From Stutzerimonas stutzeri (lineage in GTDB: Bacteria > Pseudomonadota > Gammaproteobacteria > Pseudomonadales > Pseudomonadaceae), in the NCBI RefSeq assembly GCF_009789555.1, contig NZ_CP046902.1, forward strand, positions 2,372,001-2,436,000: DNA of 64,000 nt. The letters run 5' to 3'. The notes below the pieces were generated by a model. It was given only the letters and a program-made list of their open reading frames with translations. It was not told the origin of the DNA and did no database searches. Position numbers and translations under genes: made by a program. Positions 33,611 to 42,984 of this stretch are shown in pieces (positions within the stretch are counted from its first letter, which is position 1; every line of letters begins with the position of its first letter).

Positions 33611-35188
33611 TCAGGCAGCGGTGGGCGTGGGATGATCGAACTGGCCGGCCATCCAGCGACCGACGTCGGCAGTGGTGGTCCGGGCGGTCGCCTTCAGCGG
33701 CGACAGTTGGCCGTGACTCAGGGCGGCGATGCGGTCGCTGATCTGGAACAGTTCTTCGAGGTCTTCGGAGATCACCAGGATCGCGGCACCGGCGTCGCGC
33801 AACGCGATCAGTTCACGGTGAATCGCCGCAGCCGCGCCGACATCGACGCCCCAGGTGGGGTGCGCGGCGACCAGCAGTTTCGGTTGCTGGAGGATTTCCC
33901 GACCAAGGATGAACTTTTGCAGGTTGCCGCCGGACAGGCTGCGTGCCGGCGTATGGGTGTCCGGTGTCTTCACCGAAAAGCGCTCGATGATGCGCCGCGC
34001 GAAAGCTTCGACCCGGTGATGACGGATCAGCCCGGCGCCGACCAGTCCGTCCTGCTGAAAGCCGGTAAGCAGGCCGTTGTCGGCCAGGCTCATGTCCGGC
34101 ACCGCGCCGTGTCCAAGGCGCTCCGCGGGTACGAAGGCCATGCCGTGACGCCGTCGTGCATCGGGACGCAAATGCGCCACCGGCGCGTCGAGAAAGCGGA
34201 TGCAGGCGCCGTGCTCGCGGGCCAGTCGCTGTTCGCCGCTGAGCAGCGCGAGCAGTTCGTCCTGACCGTTGCCGGCGACCCCGGCGATGCCGACGATCTC
34301 TCCGCTGCGTACCTCCAGCGCGAGATTATCCAGCGATACGCCGAACGGATCGGCGTTGTGCCAGGACAGCCGCGAGACCCGCAGGAACGGCGCGCCGCCC
34401 TCGACTTTCGGGTACTCGGCTTCCAGGCCCTCGGCATCGCCGACCATCAGGCGCGCCAGGTCCATGTCGCTGCATTCGGTCGGTACGCAGTCCCCCGAGA
34501 CGCGTCCGCCTCGCAGTACCGTGGCGCTTTCGCAGAGCGCGCGGACTTCGTTGAGCTTGTGGCTGATGAACAGGATGCTGCAACCCTCGGCGGCGAGCCG
34601 GCGCAGCACCACGAACAGGTCGTCGGCTTCTTGCGGGGTGAGGACCGACGTCGGTTCGTCGAGAATCAGCAGCTTGATGTCCTGCATCAGGCAGCGCACG
34701 ATCTCGACCCGCTGGCGCTCGCCAATCGACAGGCTGTGCACCAACCGTTGCGGCTCCAGGGGCATGCCGTAGCGCTGCGACACCTGGCGAATCTTCGGCT
34801 CCAGCTGTTTGGGCGTACCGGCTGCGGCGCCCATCGCCAGCGCGATGTTCTCGGACACGGTGAGGGTGTCGAACAGCGAAAAGTGCTGGAACACCATGCC
34901 AATGCCACGTTCACGCGCTTGCGCCGGATCGCGCATGATGACCGGCTGTCCGTCCCAGCGGATTTCACCGGCATCCGGCTGCGTCACGCCGTAGATGATT
35001 TTCATCAGGGTGCTTTTGCCTGCACCGTTCTCGCCCAGCAAGGCGTGGATTTCGCCTGGGCGGATCGACAGGTCGATGCGGTCGTTGGCCAGGCAGCCGG
35101 GGTACCGTTTGGTAATGCCGGTCAGCTGCAGGCGTGCGGTCTGTTGTTCGGGCATGGAGGCGTCCGCTGGATTCATGCCGAGGGTCAT
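33611..35188 (-). CDS. ABC transporter ATP-binding protein with two ABC domains
   Basis: A 525-residue duplicated ATPase. Domain 1 has Walker A GENGAGKST, signature LSIGERQRV and Walker B LLILDEPT. Domain 2 has a degenerate Walker A region (GVAGNGQDE) and signature LSGGNLQKF, as in sugar and nucleoside importers of this class. The frame from TTG/ATG 35188 is used, though ATG 35176 (MNPADAS) and 35155 (MPEQQ) are alternatives, and no good ribosome binding site decides. A RutR-like palindrome lies 10-25 bases upstream. Confidence 0.9.
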   Translation of the reverse strand: MTLGMNPADASMPEQQTARLQLTGITKRYPGCLANDRIDLSIRPGEIHALLGENGAGKSTLMKIIYGVTQPDAGEIRWDGQPVIMRDPAQARERGIGMVFQHFSLFDTLTVSENIALAMGAAAGTPKQLEPKIRQVSQRYGMPLEPQRLVHSLSIGERQRVEIVRCLMQDIKLLILDEPTSVLTPQEADDLFVVLRRLAAEGCSILFISHKLNEVRALCESATVLRGGRVSGDCVPTECSDMDLARLMVGDAEGLEAEYPKVEGGAPFLRVSRLSWHNADPFGVSLDNLALEVRSGEIVGIAGVAGNGQDELLALLSGEQRLAREHGACIRFLDAPVAHLRPDARRRHGMAFVPAERLGHGAVPDMSLADNGLLTGFQQDGLVGAGLIRHHRVEAFARRIIERFSVKTPDTHTPARSLSGGNLQKFILGREILQQPKLLVAAHPTWGVDVGAAAAIHRELIALRDAGAAILVISEDLEELFQISDRIAALSHGQLSPLKATARTTTADVGRWMAGQFDHPTPTAA

Positions 35189-35197
35189 AGCAAAAAG

Positions 35198-35213
35198 CTG
35201 GCCAGATAGTCAG
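35198..35213. promoter_or_regulatory. RutR-like palindrome B
   Basis: CTGGCCA-GA-TAGTCAG. It differs from TTGACCA-NN-TGGTCAA at four positions (1, 4, 11 and 16) and keeps the CTG...CAG ends. It lies directly upstream of the nucleoside ABC ATPase. Confidence 0.5.
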
Positions 35214-35416
35214 GTATCTGCGTTGGTGCGGGATGCGGCCCCGGGGGGCAATCGGCGGCGACGGCCCGCGCATCGCTTTGGTGCCTCCCGCCGCCGTGCC
35301 AGGGGCGTACGCACCGGGTTGGGGCGCGGCGCGCGGCGGGTTCGATGACGAGGATGCCGAGCGAACGCTGCGAAACCAGGCGATGCGGCGTCCGTTCGAC
35401 CCCGCATCATCGAGGC

Positions 35417-35872
35417 TTACCGCACGGTCGGGTCCGGAACGTCGCGCAGTGCCTGAGCCGCGTCGATGGCCCGTGGGAAACCGGCCGTGACGGTGGTCAG
35501 GTAGATCACTTCCTTCAGCTCGTCACGGGTCACCCCGAGCCGCAGCGCATAGCCGGCATGCACCTTCATGTACGGCAGGTTGCCCTGCGCGGCAAAGGCA
35601 GCGACAGCGGCCAGTTGCCGGGTACGGTCGTCCAGTCCCGTGCGGCCCCAGACGTCCCCCAGGGCGTAAGCGGTGATGCCTTCGGCGAGGAACGGGTAGT
35701 CTTCGCGGAGCGCGTCGAGCACCGGTTGTCCGGCGCCACCGGAGAGGCGATCCATGACCTGCAGGCCACGTTCGTGCCGTTCGTTGCCGAGCGCGTCCAG
35801 CGAGGCGAGCGTAAGGGGGCCCAGCAAACCCAGCCAGGCAGCGATCAGAGTGTTGCCAGTGAATGATTTCAT
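35417..35872 (-). CDS. Carboxymuconolactone decarboxylase-family protein with signal-like N-terminus
   Basis: A 151-residue protein. Residues about 1-23 form a hydrophobic segment (LIAAWLGLLGPLTLA), unusual for this family. The CMD/AhpD fold follows (RTRQLAAVAAFAAQGN..YMKVHAGYALRLGVT). The AhpD CxxC redox pair is absent, so peroxidase activity is unlikely. It starts 9 bases after the SDR gene stop. Its role is unknown. Confidence 0.75.
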   Translation of the reverse strand: MKSFTGNTLIAAWLGLLGPLTLASLDALGNERHERGLQVMDRLSGGAGQPVLDALREDYPFLAEGITAYALGDVWGRTGLDDRTRQLAAVAAFAAQGNLPYMKVHAGYALRLGVTRDELKEVIYLTTVTAGFPRAIDAAQALRDVPDPTVR

Positions 35873-35881
35873 GGCGTGGCC

Positions 35882-36619
35882 TCAGTAAGGGCTGGCGGTG
35901 GGGCGAACCACCAGCTCGCTGACATCGACGTCGGCAGGCTGATCGACGGCGTAGGCGATGGCGCGCGCGATGGCTTCGGCGGGAATGGCGATGCGCCGGA
36001 AATCGTCCATGACTGCACGGGCGCCCTCGTCGGAGATGCTCTCGGCGAGTTCCGATTCGGTGACGCCCGGAGAAACCAGGGTGACGCGGATGTCGCCGCC
36101 TACCTCCTGACGCAGCCCTTCGGAAATGGCCCGCACCGCGTATTTGGTGGCGCAGTACACCGCTGCGGTAGGGCTGACCGCGTAGGCGCCGATCGAGGCG
36201 ATGTTGATGAACTGGCCTGAGCGCTGGCGCTGCATGAGGGGCAGGCCGGCGGCGACGCCGTGCAATACGCCGCGGATGTTCACGTCGATCATCCGGTCCC
36301 ATTCCTCGACCTTTAGCGCGTCGAGCCGAGAAAGGGGCATCACCCCGGCATTGTTGATGATCACGTCGACGCGGCCAAAGCGCTGCTCGGCGAAGTCGAC
36401 GAAGGCCTGGGTATCTTCGCGCCGGGTAACGTCCAGCGCCCGGCAGACGGCCACGCCACCGGCTTCGTTGATGTCGGCGGCAAGCCGCTCCAGACGCTCC
36501 AGGCGGCGAGCGCCCAGCACCACGCGGGCGCCCCGTGTGGCCAGCAGGCGCGCCGTGGCTTCGCCAATACCGCTGCTGGCGCCGGTGATGAGTACGATTT
36601 TTCCTTCGGTGTTCGACAT
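35882..36619 (-). CDS. Short-chain dehydrogenase/reductase
   Basis: A 245-residue classical SDR: cofactor motif TGASSGIG near 12-19, NNAG near 90, catalytic Ser in NIASIGAY, and YCATKYA with the Tyr/Lys pair. ATG 36619 follows GGAGGG. The substrate is unknown. It is transcribed in the same direction as the deaminase and the CMD-family gene on either side. Confidence 0.9.
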   Translation of the reverse strand: MSNTEGKIVLITGASSGIGEATARLLATRGARVVLGARRLERLERLAADINEAGGVAVCRALDVTRREDTQAFVDFAEQRFGRVDVIINNAGVMPLSRLDALKVEEWDRMIDVNIRGVLHGVAAGLPLMQRQRSGQFINIASIGAYAVSPTAAVYCATKYAVRAISEGLRQEVGGDIRVTLVSPGVTESELAESISDEGARAVMDDFRRIAIPAEAIARAIAYAVDQPADVDVSELVVRPTASPY

Positions 36620-36741
36620 GTTGCCCTCCACGGATTCATCGGTTCGGCGCCGGTGGGCGCCGTGGGATGAATGCTAGGGAGGCGAGAGGCCCCGACGTTA
36701 TGTCGATCCTGCCGGGCGCTTGCCTGATTCTGGACGGCGCG

Positions 36742-37212
36742 TTACCAGATGCCTTCGTGCAGTTCGGCCGCTTCTGCTTCAAGTAGTGGACCGATCACTT
36801 CGACCTGGCGCTGACCCGCTTCGAAGACGACACGGCAGGGCAAATCGAGCGTCGGGTTCTCCGGATGGTTGCCGGTAATCTCCTTCAGGCTGCGTTCGGA
36901 CAGGCCATAGACCACTCGCCCCAGCCCTGCCCAGTACGCGGCGCCAGCGCACATGGCACAGGGCTCGGCGGAGGTATACATGGTGCAGCGCGAGAGGAAT
37001 TCCGGCGTGTAGCGTGTCGAGGCACGGGTCATCAAGACGCGTTCGGCGTGGCCGGTCATGTCGTGATCGGGCATGTAGGCGTTGCCCTGTTCCAACAACA
37101 CTTCGCCATCGGGCCCGACCAGGATGGCGCCGAACGGGTGAGTGCCTTCGGCGAGGGCGCGGCGGGCGACATCGAAACTTTTGCGCAAGAGGGCGGAGTC
37201 GTCTAGTGGCAT
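36742..37212 (-). CDS. Nucleobase/nucleoside deaminase (CMP/dCMP deaminase fold, guanine deaminase-like)
   Basis: A 156-residue zinc deaminase with His55-Ala-Glu57 (THAE-type motif, here GHAERV) and PCAMC at 84-88 (Cys85 and Cys88 ligands). Size and motifs match GuaD-type guanine deaminases and similar nucleoside deaminases. The frame extends to TTG 37257, but ATG 37212 is preferred. The neighbouring transporter and oxygenases point to purine use. It lacks tRNA-binding elements, so TadA is excluded. Confidence 0.85.
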   Translation of the reverse strand: MPLDDSALLRKSFDVARRALAEGTHPFGAILVGPDGEVLLEQGNAYMPDHDMTGHAERVLMTRASTRYTPEFLSRCTMYTSAEPCAMCAGAAYWAGLGRVVYGLSERSLKEITGNHPENPTLDLPCRVVFEAGQRQVEVIGPLLEAEAAELHEGIW

Positions 37213-37275
37213 ATCGAGGTGTCCGAATGTTGGGGCGGGAGAGCTTGCCCGCGTCAATGAAAAGGCAAGCGGGAC

Positions 37276-38049
37276 TCAGTGTTCACCCTTGGGAATGCTC
37301 CAGGTGAACAGCAGCCGTTGCGCCAGGCCGACCAGCTGAAACAACGCCAGGCTGATGATCACCAGCATCGTCAGTGCGGCAAAGGCTTGCGGAACCTGGA
37401 ACATCGACGTCGAAAAGTTGATGAAATAGCCCAGGCCCTTGTCGGCCGCGACGAATTCGGCGACCACCGCCCCGATCACCGCCAGCGTGATGGAGATGCG
37501 CAGCGCTGAAAACAGATGCGGGACCGCATAGGGCAGGCGAATGTTGCGAAACTCCCGCGTCCGTGAGGCGCCAAGCGAACGCGACAGCTCGATCAGCTCG
37601 GGCGGCGTCGCCAGCAGACCGGTGACGGTCGAGACCACGATCGGGAAAAAGGCGATCAGAAAGGTGATGAACACGCGCGGCAGGTCGCCGGCGCCCATCA
37701 CCACAACGATGATCGGGGCGACCGCGACGATCGGCGTTGACTGGACGATCACCAACAGCGGGTAGAGCGTGCGCGACAGCAGCCTGGAGGACGCCAAGGC
37801 GATTGCCAGCGGTATCCCGATGAGGATCGACAGGCCGTAGCCGAGCAAGGTGACCCGCAACGTCGCGAAGATATGCTCGAACCAGATGGCCGGGTCGAGC
37901 TTCCAAGTGGCCGTCAGGATGGCACTCGGAGAGGGCAGTACGAACGCGGGCAGGCTGAACAGCCAGCACGCGGCTTCCCAGATGAGCAGCAGGCCGAGCA
38001 GTGCCAGCCCAGGGGCGAACCGTTCGCCCATGATGCGATTAAAGGCCAT
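37276..38049 (-). CDS. ABC transporter permease (SsuC/NMT1 type)
   Basis: A 257-residue protein with about six helices and the BPD inner-membrane signature (LSRSLGASRTREFRNIRLP). It begins at ATG 38049, 11 bases inside the end of the ATPase gene, so translation is probably coupled. It partners the ATPase and binding protein immediately upstream. Confidence 0.9.
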   Translation of the reverse strand: MAFNRIMGERFAPGLALLGLLLIWEAACWLFSLPAFVLPSPSAILTATWKLDPAIWFEHIFATLRVTLLGYGLSILIGIPLAIALASSRLLSRTLYPLLVIVQSTPIVAVAPIIVVVMGAGDLPRVFITFLIAFFPIVVSTVTGLLATPPELIELSRSLGASRTREFRNIRLPYAVPHLFSALRISITLAVIGAVVAEFVAADKGLGYFINFSTSMFQVPQAFAALTMLVIISLALFQLVGLAQRLLFTWSIPKGEH

Positions 38050-38836
38050 GGCGGCTGAAGACCTGTCGGCGGATGTGGTTGGCGAGCTCATTGAAACGGG
38101 GCTCCGTAAGGGTATCCAGCGACCGTGGCCGGGGCAGATCGACATCGATGATTTCGGTCACCCGGCCCGGTCGCGCCGACATCACCAGGATGCGGTCGGC
38201 CAGCAGCAGGGCTTCGGGAATCGAGTGGGTGATGAACAGCACGGTTTTCGGGCGCTGGGTCCAGATGTTCAGCAGCTCCAGACTGAGTTCGTCGCGGGTC
38301 AGCGCGTCCAGTGCCGAGAAGGGCTCGTCCATCAGCAGGATTTCCGGGTCGTGCAGCAAGGCCCGGGCGATTCCGGCGCGTTGCTGCATGCCGCCGGAGA
38401 GTTCGTCCGGGTGCTTGCTGCCGAACTCCTTGAGGCCGACCAGTTCCAGCAGCTCTTCGCCGCGCTCGCGCTCAAGCGCCGTGACCCGACCGTACTTGTG
38501 CTTCATCGGGAAGGTCAGGTTGTCGCGGATCGTCAGCCAGGGCAGCAGCGTCGGTTTCTGGAACACGATGCCGACTTCGTCGCGCGGGCCTTCCAGCGCT
38601 TTGCCGTAGATGCTGACCTGACCCGAGGTCGGACGGATCAGCCCGGCGAGGATGCGCAGCAGCGTCGACTTGCCACACCCCGAAGGGCCGAGCACGGCGA
38701 TGAACTCGTGGCGGCCGATGGCGAAGCTGGTGTCGTCGAGGGCGACCACTTCACTGCCGTCCGACGAGGTGAATACCTGCCGGACCTGTTCAAAGACGAT
38801 GCTCGGCCGTGTCGCGCGGGGTTCGGTCTGATTCAT
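38039..38836 (-). CDS. ABC transporter ATP-binding protein (SsuB/TauB type)
   Basis: A 265-residue ATPase: Walker A GPSGCGKST, Q-loop VFQKPTLLPWLT, signature LSGGMQQRAGIARAL, Walker B LLMDEPFSALD and H-loop THSIPE. The NMT1-type transporters take up thiamine precursors, sulfonates, taurine or other small compounds, and these genes could supply the purine pathway. It is 4 bases downstream of the binding protein gene. Confidence 0.92.
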   Translation of the reverse strand: MNQTEPRATRPSIVFEQVRQVFTSSDGSEVVALDDTSFAIGRHEFIAVLGPSGCGKSTLLRILAGLIRPTSGQVSIYGKALEGPRDEVGIVFQKPTLLPWLTIRDNLTFPMKHKYGRVTALERERGEELLELVGLKEFGSKHPDELSGGMQQRAGIARALLHDPEILLMDEPFSALDALTRDELSLELLNIWTQRPKTVLFITHSIPEALLLADRILVMSARPGRVTEIIDVDLPRPRSLDTLTEPRFNELANHIRRQVFSRHGL

Positions 38837-38840
38837 GGGT

Positions 38841-39821
38841 TCACTCGACGAAGCCGTTGGCGACTACCTGGCTCGGGTCCAGGCTGTCGGTCTCAAGGTT
38901 CTGGGCGCGAGCGACCCATTGCCAGGTGGTCTCGAGGCGCTTCGGATCGAACCGAACGGTGCCTTCGGCAGCGCTGATCTCGTTCTGCATCAACGGGACC
39001 GACGCGGTGAACTGCTCGACCGCCTGCTGCTCATCGACCTCAGGAACGATTTTCTTCAACGCGGCGGCTGCGGCGGCTGGGTCGGCGATGGCCATCTCCT
39101 GCGCCTGGAGATAAGCCTTGATGAATTTTTTCGCGACCTCGGGGCGTGTCTGCAGAAAGCGTTCGGAGGCGATCAGCGACAGGCCGTAGCCATCGAAGCC
39201 GAAATCCGACCAGGCAATCACCTTGAGCTGCTTACCGGCGTCCTGCATGGCGCGGGCGAAGCCGGGTGCCACGGTCACCCAGTTGATGGTGGCGTCTACC
39301 TTGCCGGTCGCCAGCATCGGTGCCAGCGCGCCGGGGTCGAGCTTGAGCAGCTTGACGCCGTCGCGATCGATGCCATTGGCTTCGAGGACCAGCGGGAAGA
39401 CCACGTTCGAGGCAGAGAATGTCGGGGTGGCGACCGTCTTGCCGGCGATGTCTTCGAAGCGCTCGATGCCCGAGCCTTCGGCGGTGAAGAAGGCGTCCGG
39501 CTGCTTGTTGTAGATTGGCGCCACGGCCACCACCGGCACGGGGCCCTGGGCCCGCGCCTGCAGCACCGACGCCAGCCCGGCGCTGCCGAAGTCGGCACTC
39601 GCGGTGGCCAGCTTGGTGACCACGTCGCTGCCGCCACGGGCGCTGGAGATTTCAACGTCGATGCCTTGCTCGGCGAACAGGCCCTTCTCGACGCCGAGAT
39701 AGATCACCGCCTTGTCGCCGGCCGGTAGCCAGTCGTTCAGCCAGCGCACCGTGTCGGCGGCCAGCGCGCCTTGTGCGAACAGGGCCAGCAGTGAACTGGC
39801 AAGCAGGGTTTTCTTGATCAT
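38841..39821 (-). CDS. ABC substrate-binding protein (NMT1/THI5-like)
   Basis: A 326-residue protein starting at ATG 39821 (AGGAG 9 bases upstream), with a signal peptide ending GALAADTV. The SsuA/NMT1 fold shows in VRWLNDWLPAGDKAV and GVEKGLFAEQGIDVEISSA. The ligand is not predictable; oxygenase and hydrolase genes sit just upstream on the same strand. Confidence 0.9.
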   Translation of the reverse strand: MIKKTLLASSLLALFAQGALAADTVRWLNDWLPAGDKAVIYLGVEKGLFAEQGIDVEISSARGGSDVVTKLATASADFGSAGLASVLQARAQGPVPVVAVAPIYNKQPDAFFTAEGSGIERFEDIAGKTVATPTFSASNVVFPLVLEANGIDRDGVKLLKLDPGALAPMLATGKVDATINWVTVAPGFARAMQDAGKQLKVIAWSDFGFDGYGLSLIASERFLQTRPEVAKKFIKAYLQAQEMAIADPAAAAAALKKIVPEVDEQQAVEQFTASVPLMQNEISAAEGTVRFDPKRLETTWQWVARAQNLETDSLDPSQVVANGFVE

Positions 39822-39863
39822 CGGGAGTCGCTCCTGGGTGGGCATCGCTAGGGTAGGTATCGG

Positions 39864-40625
39864 TCAGAAAACGGGGGCGGGGTGGCGCGTGAAAAACGAC
39901 AGCAGCGCGGCGAGCAGCGCTTCGGGAGCCGCCAGCTGCGGCACATGTCCGCACTCGAGCGTGACCCGCTCGGCTCCCGGCACATGGGTTTGCATCCACC
40001 GCTGGACGGCGGGCACGACCGAACGGTCGGCGCTGCATTCGACATACAGGCGCGGCAGGCGCCCGAAGCGCTCGGCGCTCCAGTGCACCACGGCGACGCG
40101 GCCGCCGTCGGGTTGCGCGCAGAGTCGCTGCGCAGCGGCGAGCGCCTGCGGCTGCGGCACGTCGTGGAAGAACAGCGCGCAGGCGCTCTCGACGGGCACG
40201 CAGGTGCCCAGTCCATCGACGCTGCGTTGCAGAAACGGGCCGATTCCCACGGCGTCAGGTGTTGTCGGGAGCAGTTCGGCGCACGCCTCGGCGAAGCCGA
40301 TGCCGCTGGGCAGCATCATGCCGGCGACGTAAGCGATTCCTGCGATGCGCTCGGCACGCCGTTCGGCGACCGCCGTAGCCGTCAGCCCGCCGCCGGAGTG
40401 CGCGACCAGATGAACGGGCCCGTCGAGGCGGTCGATCAGGTCGCTGACATGCGCCACGTAGGCCTCCAGCGTCACGTGCGCGGCCCGTGTGTCGTCGTTG
40501 CCATTACCAGGCAGATCGACAGCATGCGGGACGTAGCCGGCCGCGAGCAGTGGGTCGATCAATCCGTCCCAGACCCAACTGCCGGCCCAGGCGCCATGAA
40601 TCAGCACCACATGACGGTCAGTCAT
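39864..40625 (-). CDS. Alpha/beta-hydrolase
   Basis: A 253-residue hydrolase: oxyanion motif HGAWAGSWVWD, nucleophile in VAHSGGG and His in LECGHVPQL. Its substrate is unknown. It overlaps the 3' end of the upstream oxygenase by 8 bases (ATG near 40625), so the two are probably translated together. The hydrolase could cleave a product of the oxygenase, but that is inference. Confidence 0.85.
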   Translation of the reverse strand: MTDRHVVLIHGAWAGSWVWDGLIDPLLAAGYVPHAVDLPGNGNDDTRAAHVTLEAYVAHVSDLIDRLDGPVHLVAHSGGGLTATAVAERRAERIAGIAYVAGMMLPSGIGFAEACAELLPTTPDAVGIGPFLQRSVDGLGTCVPVESACALFFHDVPQPQALAAAQRLCAQPDGGRVAVVHWSAERFGRLPRLYVECSADRSVVPAVQRWMQTHVPGAERVTLECGHVPQLAAPEALLAALLSFFTRHPAPVF

Positions 40626-41598
40626 AGGTTCTCCGGTACATCTCCCGGTAGTGCTGCTCGACCGTCACGCTCGGGTAGCGCGGCGTCTCGCCGGGCGCCA
40701 GGCAGGTGGGGATACAGGCCACGCGATGATCAGGGTTGCCGCCGAAGAAGAACGGCACGCTGTAACGCTCCCGACCTGACCGATTGACCACGCGGTGCAG
40801 GGTCGAGCGATAGCGGTCGTTGGTCCAGCGGGCAATCATGTCGCCGAGGTTGACCACATAGGTACCCGGCAGCGGCGTGGCTTCGATCCAGGCCTGGGTC
40901 GTGTGGTGCCACACTTGCAAGCCGGGATTTTCGTCCTGCAACAACAGCGTCAGGCCGCCGAAGTCGGTATGCGCGCCGCAACCCTTTTCGCCGGGCGCGG
41001 CGTTGACCGGCTGTGGCGGGTAATGCAGCAGTCTGAGCGTGGCCATGGCGTCTTCACAGAATGGCGCGAAGTAGTCCTCCGGCAACGCCAGCGACAGTGC
41101 CAGGCCCGCCATGAGGCGTTCGGCCAGCTGCGTCATGGCGTGATGGTAGCGTTGCATCACCGGGCGAAATGCGGGCAGCACCGCCGGCCATTGGTTAGGG
41201 CCATGATTGAAGCGCCCGGCCAGCACGCGCGGATCGTCAGGCGCCAGTTCGCGGCCTAGATAGAAGCCTTCCTTCAGGTCGGGCGGTGCGTCCGCTTCCA
41301 GGCACTGGCCACGCAGTGCTTCATAGCCACGGTTTGCAGGCGAAGCGGCCTTGTCGAGCGCCCGTTTGGCGTCGTCAGGCAGCTCGAACAATCGCTGTGC
41401 CTGTTGGAAAACGGCCGCTTGCAGCGCCGGGTCGATGCCATGGTTGTGGATGTAGAAGAACCCGGTATCGCGACAGGCTCGACCGATCTGCTCGGCGACC
41501 GCGGCGCGCGTCCGTGGATCGTCACCAAGCAGTCCTGTGAGATCGATCAGCGGCAGGCTGGCCTCATTTATCAGGTCGGCGTGAAATGCGTCGGACAT
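40618..41598 (-). CDS. 2-oxoglutarate/Fe(II) oxygenase, isopenicillin N synthase type (copy 2)
   Basis: A 326-residue enzyme with iron ligands His210-x-Asp212 (GAHTDFGG) and His268 (STLHRV), and 2-oxoglutarate Arg278-x-Ser280 (RYS). It is a paralogue of the copies at 28376 and 49023 and shares their fold but not close identity. It leads the operon oxygenase-hydrolase-binding protein-ATPase-permease. An oxygenase-hydrolase-transporter set suggests a dedicated substrate entering through that ABC system. Confidence 0.87.
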   Translation of the reverse strand: MSDAFHADLINEASLPLIDLTGLLGDDPRTRAAVAEQIGRACRDTGFFYIHNHGIDPALQAAVFQQAQRLFELPDDAKRALDKAASPANRGYEALRGQCLEADAPPDLKEGFYLGRELAPDDPRVLAGRFNHGPNQWPAVLPAFRPVMQRYHHAMTQLAERLMAGLALSLALPEDYFAPFCEDAMATLRLLHYPPQPVNAAPGEKGCGAHTDFGGLTLLLQDENPGLQVWHHTTQAWIEATPLPGTYVVNLGDMIARWTNDRYRSTLHRVVNRSGRERYSVPFFFGGNPDHRVACIPTCLAPGETPRYPSVTVEQHYREMYRRTYD

Positions 41599-41999
41599 GC
41601 TGCAAACCCTTCGAGAGCTAGGGCGCTTAGCCCGTTGTGGCGCAGTATCCGGCCCTCTTGGGTGTGCGCAAAAGCAGAGAATATCGAGCATGCCGATGCC
41701 TTTTCGGCATCAGGGTTGGGTGCGTTTCGGTGGGGCGGCCAGTGCACTGCGATGGCGCTTCGCCAGGCCCCGGTTCCCAAGGTTTTCGCTTTTTTCGACT
41801 GGCTCGGGACGAACGATGTGCACCGATTTGGCGCGGGAGCGCGGTCCGATTCGGCTTAAAAAAAAATCAACAAGCGGTCCGGATGCGCGCCCGGCGGCGA
41901 AGCGTGACGCCCTTGCGCTTCATTCCAGCTTGGCCAACGGGGGGTTGAAACGGATGTGTGAGGCATCGATGCAATTGCCTCGATGCGCGGCGCGACGGA
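41599..41999. other. Gene-free stretch upstream of the oxygenase operon
   Basis: About 400 bases between the oxygenase start and the end of the LysR gene. It presumably holds the oxygenase operon promoter, but I see no clear -35/-10 pair and no RutR-like site. Short plus-strand frames here are not convincing. Confidence 0.5.
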
Positions 42000-42938
42000 T
42001 CAGGCGGTTTCGGCGCGCTCGCGGCTTTCGCGGTCGGCGATTTCCTCGCACAGGGCGCGGACGAATGCGTCCACCGCCACGGGCAGGTAGCGTGAGCTGC
42101 GGACGTACACGCCCAGGTCGCTGAGCACCTGGCCGTTGTCGGTCAGTGGCAGGTGAACCAGGCTCCCGGCCGCCAGTTCCGCCTCGATGCCGATGCGGGT
42201 CTGGAAGGCGATGCCTGCGCCACGTTTGGCCATCTGCGAGGCCAGTTCCACCGAGCTGGTTTCCAGGGTCGCCTTGTGTGGCGAGCGAGTCCGGGCGATC
42301 ACGGGCGCCAGCAGGTGGTGAATCGACAGATCGCTCTTGGCCAGGATCAGCCGATGTTCGGCGCAGGTGGAAAAGCTCACCTCGCGGCGCCCGGCCAGTG
42401 GATGATCCGCCGCGACGATGGCACCGAGGCGAAAGTGCCCCACGCCGAGCTGCTGCAAGTCGGCGGTGCGGCGTAAGGCAAAGGCGATGCCGATGTCAGC
42501 CTGGCCGCTCGTCACGGCGTCTGGAATGCCTTGTGAGCCCAGACTGGTGACGCCCACGGTGATATGGGGATAGCGCGCGTTCATGCTTTCCAGTACGCCT
42601 GGCAGCAAGTCGACCGTGACACCCGATACGGTGGCGATTTCGACATGGCCGGTGCGCAATCCTTGCAGCGCATCGAGTTCGGAGCTGGCTCGCGCGGCGT
42701 CCTGCAATACGACCAGTACGTGGCGTGCGAACACTTCCCCTGCGGCGGTCAGGCGCAGCCCAGCCGGCAGGCGCTCGAACAGCGGGGCGCCGATCTCCCC
42801 TTCGAGTTTCAGGATCTGCCGGTTGACCGCCGATGAGGCCACATTGAGCCGCCGGGCCGCTTCGCGGATCGAATGGCAGCGACGAACCATGTCGAAGTAA
42901 TGGATAGCGGGGGAATGGATGCGCAGGCGACGTGACAT
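42000..42938 (-). CDS. LysR-family transcriptional regulator
   Basis: A 312-residue protein: HTH at about 15-65 (CHSIREAARRLNVASSAVNRQI, DNA-recognition helix at the N-terminus) and a LysR effector domain from about 95. The effector is not known. It is the third gene after an NCS2 permease and the TetR gene on the same strand, so it is likely part of that operon and regulates part of the purine block. Confidence 0.92.
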   Translation of the reverse strand: MSRRLRIHSPAIHYFDMVRRCHSIREAARRLNVASSAVNRQILKLEGEIGAPLFERLPAGLRLTAAGEVFARHVLVVLQDAARASSELDALQGLRTGHVEIATVSGVTVDLLPGVLESMNARYPHITVGVTSLGSQGIPDAVTSGQADIGIAFALRRTADLQQLGVGHFRLGAIVAADHPLAGRREVSFSTCAEHRLILAKSDLSIHHLLAPVIARTRSPHKATLETSSVELASQMAKRGAGIAFQTRIGIEAELAAGSLVHLPLTDNGQVLSDLGVYVRSSRYLPVAVDAFVRALCEEIADRESRERAETA

Positions 42939-42984
42939 ACCGGGCTTGGCCTCAGGGAACGGACGCGATCTTCGCGACGATCGA

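Noticed and set aside
33599..35209. 536-residue plus-strand frame over the two-domain ABC ATPase
   Set aside because: The minus strand has Walker and signature motifs of a nucleoside ABC ATPase, so the plus frame is a shadow.
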